Of a stretch of 16,808 bases of DNA, positions 1 through 6,725 are shown in pieces (within the stretch, counting starts at the first letter, position 1; the number at the start of each line of letters is the position of its first letter). The stretch covers positions 1 to 16,808 of the forward strand of contig JAHFPK010000028.1 in assembly GCA_023266715.1 (NCBI GenBank), in the 5' to 3' direction. Position numbers and translations under genes: made by a program. Below the pieces are notes generated by a model. The model was not told the origin of the DNA. It saw only the letters and a program-made list of their open reading frames with translations, and did not search any database. The DNA is from Hyphomicrobiales bacterium. Lineage in GTDB: Bacteria; Pseudomonadota; Alphaproteobacteria; Rhizobiales; Aestuariivirgaceae.

Positions 1-1
1 G

Positions 2-301
2 CTCGTGGTGGGTGCGCCTAATTCTTCCAACTCAAAACGCTTAGTGGAGGTTGGTGAGAAGAATGGTTGTGCACGTGCCTTGCTTGTCCAGCGCGCCACT
101 GATTTAGACTGGGCACAGCTGCAGGGCCTTCAAACAATTGGCATAACGGCGGGGGCATCCGCGCCGGAAATTCTGGTGAACGAAATCATTGATGCGTTTC
201 GCACCCATTACAATGTGACGGTAGAACATGTGGTGCTGCGGGAAGAAAACGTGTCTTTCAAATTGCCGCGCGAACTGCGCGCTGTAGCAGCTGCCTCATG
301 A
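2..301 (+). CDS. ispH: 4-hydroxy-3-methylbut-2-enyl diphosphate reductase (IspH/LytB), C-terminal part
   Basis: This is the last step of the MEP isoprenoid pathway: a cytoplasmic iron-sulfur enzyme that reduces HMBPP to IPP and DMAPP. Only the C-terminal 99 residues are present; the reading frame runs in from the left edge at base 2, so the gene is truncated by the window and not broken. Recognition rests on the family blocks GAPNSSNSKRLVEV near the visible start and GITAGASAPE in the middle, both at the spacing expected of IspH. The cluster cysteines lie upstream, outside the window. The stop codon overlaps the rnhA start by 4 bases (ATGA at 298-301), so the two are probably co-transcribed and translationally coupled. 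From memory, many Hyphomicrobiales carry thrB between ispH and rnhA; it is absent here. Confidence 0.95.
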   Translation, partial: LVVGAPNSSNSKRLVEVGEKNGCARALLVQRATDLDWAQLQGLQTIGITAGASAPEILVNEIIDAFRTHYNVTVEHVVLREENVSFKLPRELRAVAAAS

Positions 302-741
302 CGGCAAACAAGGTTATCATTCACACGGATGGCGCATGTGCGGGAAACCCCGGGCCCGGTGGCTGGGGTGTTATCCTTGCCTACAATGGCACGCGCAAGG
401 AGCTTTCAGGCGGCGAGGCTGAAACCACCAATAACCGCATGGAACTCACCGGAGCCATCATGGCGCTTGAAACTCTCACGCGGCCTTGCAAGGTGGAGAT
501 GCATGTGGATTCGGCCTACGTGAAGGACGGTATCACCAAATGGATCCACGGCTGGAAGCGCAATGGCTGGAAAACCGCAGACAAAAAGCCGGTGAAGAAC
601 GTGGAGCTTTGGCAAAGGCTGGACGAAGCAATCGCCCCGCACGACATCTCATGGCATTGGGTGAAGGGCCACGCGGGCCATTCCGAGAATGAACGGGCCG
701 ATGAACTGGCCCGCGAGGGCATGGTCCCATTCAAGGCTTGA
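298..741 (+). CDS. rnhA: Ribonuclease HI
   Basis: Cytoplasmic endonuclease that cleaves the RNA strand of RNA-DNA hybrids, removing R-loops and primers. The 147-residue product has the normal length for bacterial RNase HI. The DEDD metal-binding set is visible: D11 in HTDGACAGNPGPGGWG, E49 in TTNNRMEL, D71 in VDSAYV and D135 in NERADELA. H125 in the KGHAGH loop matches the catalytic histidine region, and the basic substrate-binding helix (WIHGWKRNGWKTADKKPVKN) is complete. The ATG overlaps the ispH stop by 4 bases. The stop codon lies one base from the stop of the convergent peroxiredoxin gene, leaving no room for a dedicated terminator. Confidence 0.97.
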   Translation: MTANKVIIHTDGACAGNPGPGGWGVILAYNGTRKELSGGEAETTNNRMELTGAIMALETLTRPCKVEMHVDSAYVKDGITKWIHGWKRNGWKTADKKPVKNVELWQRLDEAIAPHDISWHWVKGHAGHSENERADELAREGMVPFKA

Positions 742-742
742 A

Positions 743-1225
743 TTACAGCTGCTTCAAAATTGTGTCCGCACCCGAAACATTGACGCCGGGCTTGTCTTCG
801 ACATTCAACTGACGCACCACGCCATTTTCAATAATCATGGAATAGCGCCGCGAGCGTTCGCCCATGCCTGAATCGGGGAAAAACCTGTTCATGCCCACGG
901 CCTTGGTGAATTTTCCATTATCATCGGCCAGCATCATGATTTTTCCTTCGGCACCGGTATGCTTGGCCCAGGCATTGACAACATGGATGTCATTCACGGT
1001 TACGCAGACGACGGCATCAACGCCCTTGGCCTTGATGGCTTCGACATTGCTGAGGAAACCCGGCAAATGATTCCTGCTGCAAGTAGGGGTGAACGCACCG
1101 GGTACGGCAAAAAGCACAACTTTCCGTCCGGCGAAAATCACATCGGTTGAAACCTTCTGCTGGCCGTCGCCGGTCATCATTAAAAACTCCACCGGAGGCA
1201 GACGGTCTCCAATTGCAATCGTCAT
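743..1225 (-). CDS. Peroxiredoxin of the Prx5 (redoxin) type, one-Cys form
   Basis: Thiol peroxidase that reduces hydrogen peroxide and alkyl hydroperoxides, probably cytoplasmic because no signal peptide is seen. The 160-residue protein carries the Prx5 active-site block PGAFTPTCSRNHLPGF with the peroxidatic cysteine at C49, and a second conserved cysteine at C74 (AVVCVTVND). Near the C-terminus, where atypical 2-Cys Prx5 enzymes have their resolving cysteine, the sequence reads NVSGADTILKQL with no cysteine, so an external thiol (glutathione or glutaredoxin) is the likely reductant; that part is inference. The ATG at 1225 has an AGGA Shine-Dalgarno 7 bases upstream. The gene lies 36 bp after the DsbD-like gene on the same strand and is probably in its operon. 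Confidence 0.93.
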   Translation of the reverse strand: MTIAIGDRLPPVEFLMMTGDGQQKVSTDVIFAGRKVVLFAVPGAFTPTCSRNHLPGFLSNVEAIKAKGVDAVVCVTVNDIHVVNAWAKHTGAEGKIMMLADDNGKFTKAVGMNRFFPDSGMGERSRRYSMIIENGVVRQLNVEDKPGVNVSGADTILKQL

Positions 1226-1261
1226 GGGAAAATCCTGGAAGCGGTGAACACGGAAGCTGCT

Positions 1262-2044
1262 TTAGTTGATAGCGAGCATTTGTTCAATGCCGGAATCGCC
1301 GAACGAAAGCGTGAGCTTCAAAGGCACGCCGCGGAGCTTTTCAGTGTCTTTGAGGTTGGCGATTGGCAGCCTTGCTTCACCGGAGGCACCATCAAATTGA
1401 GGCTTTCCAAAATAGGCGGACGACTCGGATTCGACGAAAATATCCTGGGCTGGTCCTATCAGGCTTAATACAAGCGCTGGCCTGTCTTGAAGTGTTTCAA
1501 TGCGGGCCGCCGTCACAAATGGGGCCTCGCCCATTGCTACAATGCGGGGAACGCGCTTTTGCCAATCTTCCAACACTGGATTAATGGTTGAGGAATTGAG
1601 CAGCAAGTCAGCCTTGGCTTTGGCTGGTATGCAAATCTCCTTGCAAACAGCAAAGAACATATTGAGTTGCAAATGGACCATTTCAGCCGATTTCGCAGGC
1701 TTCGCAAATACGGGAAACAGGACTTGATCGTGGTAACCGATTGATTCACCGCCAGCATCCTGAAAGCGGCTGGGGACGGGGTAGCCTACCTCGATAGAAC
1801 CGATGTTTTTTGAACCGGCCCAATCAAATTGCGGGGGAATTCCCGTATCGCCGGGCACGCGCCAATAGGTTTTCCAGTCTGGTTCCAGTTCAATGAGAAT
1901 ACCGGCTTGCCAAATATCTTCATCCTGCCCGCCTGAGAGCATAGAGACCTTAAAGGGTTGCGGAACTTCGCTTCGCGCATGAGCTGCCATGAACGGCACG
2001 GTGGCAAAGGCAAATAGGGCGTGTCTTCTGTTCATAACCTGCAT
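1262..2044 (-). CDS. Exported protein with a DsbD/ScsB N-terminal-like thiol-redox domain
   Basis: Counted from the ATG at 2044 the protein has 260 residues. An N-terminal signal (MQVMNRRHALFAFATVPFMA) predicts export; the twin arginine makes Tat export possible, but the motif is imperfect. The mature part resembles the N-terminal domain of DsbD/ScsB (DUF/DsbC-type immunoglobulin-like fold): EDIWQAGILIELEPDWKTYW, PVPSRF and the block FFAVCKEICIPAKA. The only two cysteines, C134 and C138, form a CxxxC motif like the ScsB alpha domain. There is no transmembrane beta domain and no thioredoxin gamma domain, so it is a stand-alone periplasmic domain with an unknown electron donor. Start choice is uncertain: TTG at 2071 has AGGA six bases upstream, and ATG at 2035 is also possible. 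It shares a divergent control region with yqgE. Confidence 0.82.
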   Translation of the reverse strand: MQVMNRRHALFAFATVPFMAAHARSEVPQPFKVSMLSGGQDEDIWQAGILIELEPDWKTYWRVPGDTGIPPQFDWAGSKNIGSIEVGYPVPSRFQDAGGESIGYHDQVLFPVFAKPAKSAEMVHLQLNMFFAVCKEICIPAKAKADLLLNSSTINPVLEDWQKRVPRIVAMGEAPFVTAARIETLQDRPALVLSLIGPAQDIFVESESSAYFGKPQFDGASGEARLPIANLKDTEKLRGVPLKLTLSFGDSGIEQMLAIN

Positions 2045-2131
2045 TATGGCCCCGGACCCGCTATTTCCCAATCAATTTCCTGTCACAATGCTATGCTTTT
2101 CTAAAGTTCCAAATCCAGATAAATTGTGTCC
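2045..2131. promoter_or_regulatory. Divergent intergenic region between the DsbD-like gene and yqgE
   Basis: About 87 bp separate the outward-facing starts of the minus-strand DsbD-like gene and the plus-strand yqgE gene, so promoters for both should lie here. The plus strand is locally AT-rich with TATGCT at 2092-2097 as a possible -10, but I could not find a convincing -35 at the right distance. If the DsbD-like protein starts at TTG 2071, the region shrinks to 60 bp. Confidence 0.4.
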
Positions 2132-2719
2132 ATGACTGCTTCGAACTATCTTGAAGGCCAAATCCTTATCGCCATGCCGGGCATCGGCGACCCGCGTTTT
2201 GACCGCTCGCTCATTTTCATGTGCGCCCATAGCAAGAATGGCGCAATGGGAATTATCATTAACAAGACAGCGCCAATGATGTTTTTTTCCGATCTCGTTG
2301 ACCAGCTGAAAATCGTGCCGCCTGACGAGGTTCGAGGGTTGGCTCCGCCAATTCTTAATTTGCCTGTCCTCTTTGGTGGCCCGGTTGAGCAATTTCGCGG
2401 CTTTGTCCTGCACAGCACTGACTACCTCTCCAACAATACCAGCCTGCCCATCAATGACACCGTTGCATTGACCGCTACCGTCGAAATCCTCCAGGCTATT
2501 GCCAAGGGCAACGGGCCCATAAAAGTCATGCTGGCCTTGGGTTATTCGGGCTGGGTTGCGGGCCAGCTTGAAAATGAAATTCAGCACAATGGCTGGCTGC
2601 ATTGCGAAGCCGATGATGATCTGATCTTCGGGACCGATAATGACGGAAAATATGGGCGCGCCCTCAAAAAAATAGGCGTCGACCCATTGATGCTATCGCC
2701 CGATTCAGGGCACGCCTGA
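2132..2719 (+). CDS. YqgE/AlgH family protein (UPF0301/DUF179)
   Basis: This is a widely conserved protein of unclear role; AlgH of Pseudomonas is linked to alginate regulation, but no mechanism can be assigned from this sequence. The 195 residues include the family blocks LEGQILIAMPGIGDPRFDRS near the N-terminus, GAMGIIINK, the central FGGPVEQFRGFVLHS, and ALGYSGWVAGQLENEI towards the C-terminus, in the usual order and at full length. No signal peptide or membrane segment is seen. The start is ATG 2132; GTG 2126 is in frame, and neither has a strong Shine-Dalgarno. The 3' end overlaps the stop of the convergent GGDEF-EAL gene by 15 bp (2705-2719). Confidence 0.92.
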   Translation: MTASNYLEGQILIAMPGIGDPRFDRSLIFMCAHSKNGAMGIIINKTAPMMFFSDLVDQLKIVPPDEVRGLAPPILNLPVLFGGPVEQFRGFVLHSTDYLSNNTSLPINDTVALTATVEILQAIAKGNGPIKVMLALGYSGWVAGQLENEIQHNGWLHCEADDDLIFGTDNDGKYGRALKKIGVDPLMLSPDSGHA

Positions 2720-5700
2720 AGCTTCGGAGCTTTCCTTATTTGGCTCTTGATTCTTTTTTGCGGCGATTTTCTTTTTCTTCGGCTTTTTTACCGGCGTGAT
2801 TTCGATTTCAGCTTCGGGCGGAGCTGGTACTTCTTTCGGCACCGGCTTCACCAACCGGGGGGCCATGGGCGATGATCCGAGTGGCGGAGACATTCCAACC
2901 GATTTCTCCGCCTCGATTGCCAGGGCAACTTCCTTTATAGCCTCCCATTCGGAATTTTTTTCAGAAACTGCCTTCTCGATGGCGTCAACGGTCAATTCCG
3001 TTTCAACCGCAACCGGTAAGGGTTCACGGGCGGCGCGTTCCCACAGGGTGGACATGGCGGTGCGGTTGTGCCCCTTCATATAGGGCACTGAGGTCAAGGA
3101 TTCGCCTACTTGTTTAGCAGTCATCGGCTGGCCAATGAAAAATCCCTGGCCGTAGTCACACTGAAGGTCCACGAGTCGGTCAACTTGGGCCTGATCCTCA
3201 ATTCCCTCTGCAACAATCGCCAAGCCGAGGTCATGGGCCAGCGAGACAATGGATTGCAGGATGATGGCCGCCTTTTCATCTTCGGATTCGGGTACGATAA
3301 AGGAGCGATCCACCTTCAAGGTATCAAAGGGCAGGTGGCGCAGGCTTGAAAGAGACGAGTAGCCGGTGCCGAAGTCATCGCAGGCCAGGCCAACCCCCAG
3401 CTGTTTGACCAGTTCCAGCAGGCTGGCTGACTTCTCCGGGTACTGCATCACGGCAGACTCAGTTACTTCAATTTTCAGAGTTTGTCGGTAGATCGTTTCG
3501 CGCGTTACAGCGGCTCTTATGTCAGCCACCAGATCCGTATCCATGAGCTGGCTGGCGGATACATTAACCGCCATGAATACCGGTTCTGACGGCCTGAAAG
3601 CCCGTTGCCAAATCCCGAGTTGCCGGGTCGCTTCATTCAAAACAAAGCGGCCAATATCCTTGATCATGCCGGTTTGTTCGGCAAGACCCAGAAAACTCTC
3701 GGGCGACAAAAGCCCAAGGGCAGGATGACGCCAGCGCACCAGGGCCTCAAATCCCGCCAATTCCATGTCGCTGAGCCTTGCGATAGGCTGGTAATGAACC
3801 TCAATTTCATTGCGTTCCAAGGCCCGGCGCAATTCAGCTTCAAGGGCTACGAGTTCACCACGATCATCACGCATGGATGACTTGAAAAACTCAATCATCT
3901 CCTTGCCGCGCCGCTTGGCTTCATAAAGTGCAATTGCCGCATCTTTCATGAGTTGCTCGGCGGTTGAACTTCCTTCCCTGAGACTGGCTGCACCCAGGCA
4001 GGCCGTCATAAAGATTTCCTGCTGGTTTACATTTACCGGCCTTGCGATGGCCAGGCGCAATCCATCGGTGAAGCGCTTGATATCCCGTTTGGGCCCTGTT
4101 CCTGAAAACAAAACGGCAAACTGATCACCAGGCAATCGCGCAACCGTATCTTCCGAACCCAGGAGGGACTCAATGCGGCGGCCAATAACCGTCAACAGGC
4201 TATCCCCGGCTTCGTGACCCAAGCCGTCGTTTACCGTCTTGAAGCGATCAATATCAACAAGAATGACATGAAGATTCTCGGCACTGGGCTTGGCGATTTC
4301 GCGCTTCAGGCGATCCATGAACAGGGCGCGGTTGGGAAGACCGGTGATCCGGTCATAAACCGCATCGCTGAGCAGGCGTTCTTCAGTTCTTTTTGCGTTG
4401 GTTATGTCAGACAGGGTGCCGATGCTGCGCACCATGCGATTGTCGGAGCCGGCCATGGCGCGGGCGCGCAGTTCAAACCAGCGATAGGTGCCATCGCCGC
4501 GGCGCAGGCGAAATTCCTGATTGATCAGCCCGCGACCGCGGCGCTCGGCATTTTCCACGGTTGCCAGATAGGCCCCGCGGTCGGCCGGGTGCATGATATC
4601 AAGCAAAGATTCTGCCGAGGCCTCGCTTAGTGTGCCGGGCTGATGACCCAAGGCCTGTTCCAATTCTTCACTCACAAAAAGGCTTTGATCGTCCGGTTGC
4701 CAATCCCAGACATATTGCTGGGCTCCGGCAAGCGCCAGGCCCCGGCGACCCGCCTCCTGAAACAATCGCCTGGAAAGCAAGCCGGTGCTGGCCGCGCTTT
4801 GGGCAAAGCGGAAACTCATGAAAATGAGAACAATTATCAGGCCCAGAAGAAGGGCCGGAGAAATATAGGCGCTGTTACTCTTGGTAAAGGCGGCCATGAC
4901 TGCCAGAAATGTCCAAATGACGACGGTCGACCACAGCAGCAATGCTGATTCCGCCGGCCTGTCTTGACGCAAGCGAAAGAGGATAGCGAAACCAATGACT
5001 GCAATGATTGCAAAAGCGATGCGGGCTATGGTCGAAACAAGCAGCGGGTCGACAAAAGCATAAACCGGGAGTGCAGTCCCCACGAGTGCCAGCCCTACGA
5101 AAATATTCCGTAGAACAGGGGCGGTTCGCCGGAGATCGGCCAGAGATGTCAGACACAGCAGAAGACCAATTGACATCACGGATTCAATAACGGCGCGCGC
5201 TTCGGCGGGAGAAATCTCAAACCCCAGGAACAGTTTTCTTGCCTGTGCAAAATAGCCGGCCTCCAGCGCTACAAAGGCCACGGAGGCAAGGGCAAATATG
5301 CCGCCCGACAAAAATGAAGCGCGGGCGCGGGTGGTGTAAAGCAACAGCATGCTGAGCGACAGCAAAACGGCAACGCCCAGAATTGCCCCGCGGAAGAAGG
5401 CGATGGAGCGTGATAGCGAGTCAAAAGCATCGCGTTCCCAGAGCATGACACTTGGAGGATCCCTGGTTAATTCCAGCGCAAGGCTAAACGTTGTCGATGG
5501 TTCCAGCACAATACCAAAGGCGTCCTGCCCCAAGGCCGATATTTTGGGGGGGGCAACGGTTCCCGTGTAGGCAATGCTTGCAATGACGCTTCCAGGAGGA
5601 AACGGATAGATCAGGCGGGAGCCTGCGAATTTCTGATGGTCAATTGCGACGATGAGGTTTCGCTGCACTTTGGTGGTGTTCACGAAAGTTAAAATTTCCC

Positions 5701-5935
5701 AGTGATAGGACGGCAAAGTGCGGGATGATTTCAGGGCAATGACGCCGACCTTCCCCGTGACATCGCGAGGCAACTCCACCAGAACATTAAGTTTTTCAGT
5801 CGTTACCCGCTGCAAATAAGGCGCAAGATTCAAACTGGAACCCATAGCCCCCACATCCACGCGCGTTTCCGCCGATGCAAAATTAGCAATACTGAGAAAA
5901 AGCAGAAGCAGAAGCAAAGCAAAGCGCAATAACAT
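2705..5935 (-). CDS. Membrane-bound PAS-GGDEF-EAL protein, probable c-di-GMP phosphodiesterase
   Basis: The 1076-residue protein starts with a signal peptide (about 1-22), then a periplasmic domain (23-180) and about seven membrane helices (180-376) in a 7TMR-DISM-like layout. A PAS domain with a WFELRARA block (400-512), GGDEF (520-685) and EAL (695-940) follow, then a Pro/Lys-rich tail. The GGDEF signature is degenerate (PGDQF at 602-606), and the upstream inhibitory-site arginine is missing, so cyclase activity is unlikely. The EAL domain keeps E730, N791, E823, D853-D854, K874, E910 and Q930, so it should hydrolyse c-di-GMP. ATG 5935 has AGGA 8 bases upstream. A hairpin repeat occupies its leader, ending 10 bases before the start codon. 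A run of eight C lies in codons 128-130. The C-terminus overlaps the yqgE 3' end. Confidence 0.93.
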   Translation of the reverse strand: MLLRFALLLLLLFLSIANFASAETRVDVGAMGSSLNLAPYLQRVTTEKLNVLVELPRDVTGKVGVIALKSSRTLPSYHWEILTFVNTTKVQRNLIVAIDHQKFAGSRLIYPFPPGSVIASIAYTGTVAPPKISALGQDAFGIVLEPSTTFSLALELTRDPPSVMLWERDAFDSLSRSIAFFRGAILGVAVLLSLSMLLLYTTRARASFLSGGIFALASVAFVALEAGYFAQARKLFLGFEISPAEARAVIESVMSIGLLLCLTSLADLRRTAPVLRNIFVGLALVGTALPVYAFVDPLLVSTIARIAFAIIAVIGFAILFRLRQDRPAESALLLWSTVVIWTFLAVMAAFTKSNSAYISPALLLGLIIVLIFMSFRFAQSAASTGLLSRRLFQEAGRRGLALAGAQQYVWDWQPDDQSLFVSEELEQALGHQPGTLSEASAESLLDIMHPADRGAYLATVENAERRGRGLINQEFRLRRGDGTYRWFELRARAMAGSDNRMVRSIGTLSDITNAKRTEERLLSDAVYDRITGLPNRALFMDRLKREIAKPSAENLHVILVDIDRFKTVNDGLGHEAGDSLLTVIGRRIESLLGSEDTVARLPGDQFAVLFSGTGPKRDIKRFTDGLRLAIARPVNVNQQEIFMTACLGAASLREGSSTAEQLMKDAAIALYEAKRRGKEMIEFFKSSMRDDRGELVALEAELRRALERNEIEVHYQPIARLSDMELAGFEALVRWRHPALGLLSPESFLGLAEQTGMIKDIGRFVLNEATRQLGIWQRAFRPSEPVFMAVNVSASQLMDTDLVADIRAAVTRETIYRQTLKIEVTESAVMQYPEKSASLLELVKQLGVGLACDDFGTGYSSLSSLRHLPFDTLKVDRSFIVPESEDEKAAIILQSIVSLAHDLGLAIVAEGIEDQAQVDRLVDLQCDYGQGFFIGQPMTAKQVGESLTSVPYMKGHNRTAMSTLWERAAREPLPVAVETELTVDAIEKAVSEKNSEWEAIKEVALAIEAEKSVGMSPPLGSSPMAPRLVKPVPKEVPAPPEAEIEITPVKKPKKKKIAAKKNQEPNKESSEASGVP

Positions 5936-5945
5936 CCGTCCGTCC

Positions 5946-6061
5946 TAGCGCGCTTCACGGCGAAGTGAAATTACTTCGCCGAAAAGGGATCGCGCAAACT
6001 CTATATGTTGGAGCATGTCCTTGTCGACGAAGTCATGCAACTTCGTCGGGACATGCTCTAG
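5946..6061 (-). repeat. 116-bp two-hairpin intergenic repeat, copy 1
   Basis: Copy 1 lies in the 191-bp gap between the GNAT and GGDEF-EAL genes. The larger hairpin has an outer 10-bp stem (GAGCATGTCC at 6011-6020 with 6049-6058), a 4-base bulge (6021-6024), an inner 9-bp stem (6025-6033 with 6040-6048) and the loop CATGCA. The smaller hairpin has a 9-bp stem (5958-5966 with 5973-5981) and loop GAAATT. The reverse complement of 16693-16808 aligns with it over all 116 bases without gaps, with 16 mismatches. There is no T-tract, so it is not a typical intrinsic terminator. The two-palindrome form recalls rhizobial RIME elements, but sequence relationship is not established. Orientation is given relative to the upstream gene, larger hairpin first. 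Confidence 0.9.
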
Positions 6062-6126
6062 TTATATCGGCCTCAACTGGTGGGGTACTACGTAACGTGC
6101 TGCGACCCTACTGGCAAGAACTGCCG

Positions 6127-6708
6127 CTATCTGCCTTCTGGCAGCCGCGCAAACAACAGGTGGTCCTGCCATTTTCCTGCGATATTCAAGTATTTTCTGG
6201 CGAGGCCCTCTTCCGAAAAGCCGCCGCGGCGCAGCAGGGCAATTGAGGCCTGATTTGAGGGCAGGCAGGCCGCTTCCACCCGGTGCAGACCCAGGCCATT
6301 GAAGGCATGGCTGACCAAAGCGCTCAGGGCATGGCTCATGTAGCCCTGGCGGGCATAAGGCTTGCCAATCCAATAACCCATCGAACCCATCTGGGCGGCA
6401 CCGCGGCGTATGTTTGAGGCGGTGATAGCCCCTAGTAGATAGCCCTCTTGGTGATGAAAAATGAAGAAAGGATAGGCCGCATCGTTTTTCGCCTGCTGTT
6501 GATAGTGCTTGATGCGGGCGCGAAAACTGAATTTGCTGAATTCATTGGCCGGCGGCAGGGGTTCCCAGGGTGCGAGGAAATCCCTGCTCTCCTGGCGCAA
6601 GCTCACCCACTCCTCAAAATCAGAGAGCACAGGAGGCCGCAGGAATACCGAGCCGTGATGCAGTTGCGGCACCGGATCATTGGCGAAAGGCGATCTCAAA
6701 AATACCAC
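6127..6708 (-). CDS. GNAT-family N-acetyltransferase (RimJ/RimL-like)
   Basis: The 193-residue protein belongs to the GNAT fold and transfers an acetyl group from acetyl-CoA to an amine. The best resemblance is to the RimJ/RimL group that acetylates protein N-termini, but the substrate cannot be told from sequence. Visible blocks are an N-terminal VFLRPPVLSDFEEW strand-helix (21-34), the acetyl-CoA pyrophosphate loop around R120-G122 (YARQGYMSHAL), and the final LRRGGFSEEGLARKYL block (159-174) after NQASIA. The start is GTG 6708, with GAAGG 9 bases upstream. It follows the M16 peptidase by 17 bp on the same strand, so it is likely in that transcription unit. A 116-bp repeat begins 65 bp after its stop. 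Confidence 0.93.
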   Translation of the reverse strand: MVFLRSPFANDPVPQLHHGSVFLRPPVLSDFEEWVSLRQESRDFLAPWEPLPPANEFSKFSFRARIKHYQQQAKNDAAYPFFIFHHQEGYLLGAITASNIRRGAAQMGSMGYWIGKPYARQGYMSHALSALVSHAFNGLGLHRVEAACLPSNQASIALLRRGGFSEEGLARKYLNIAGKWQDHLLFARLPEGR

Positions 6709-6725
6709 AGCGGTTGGCCTTCAGA

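Noticed and set aside
2072..2602. Minus-strand frame of 176 residues opposite yqgE
   Set aside because: YqgE motifs on the plus strand are unambiguous; the opposite frame has no recognisable domain and abuts the DsbD-like gene only by chance.
5946..6061. Repeat copy 1 as an intrinsic terminator, attachment site or CRISPR-like unit
   Set aside because: No T-tract follows either hairpin, there are no direct repeats with spacers, and no integrase is nearby.
5965..6246. Open frame on the plus strand encoding 93 residues, with a peptide block GACPCRRSHAT
   Set aside because: A similar block (GACPSRRSHAT) appears in a minus-strand frame at 16574-16789, which could look like a conserved protein pair. 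Both blocks are translations of the 116-bp repeat, and the remainder of each frame is unrelated antisense of a real gene.
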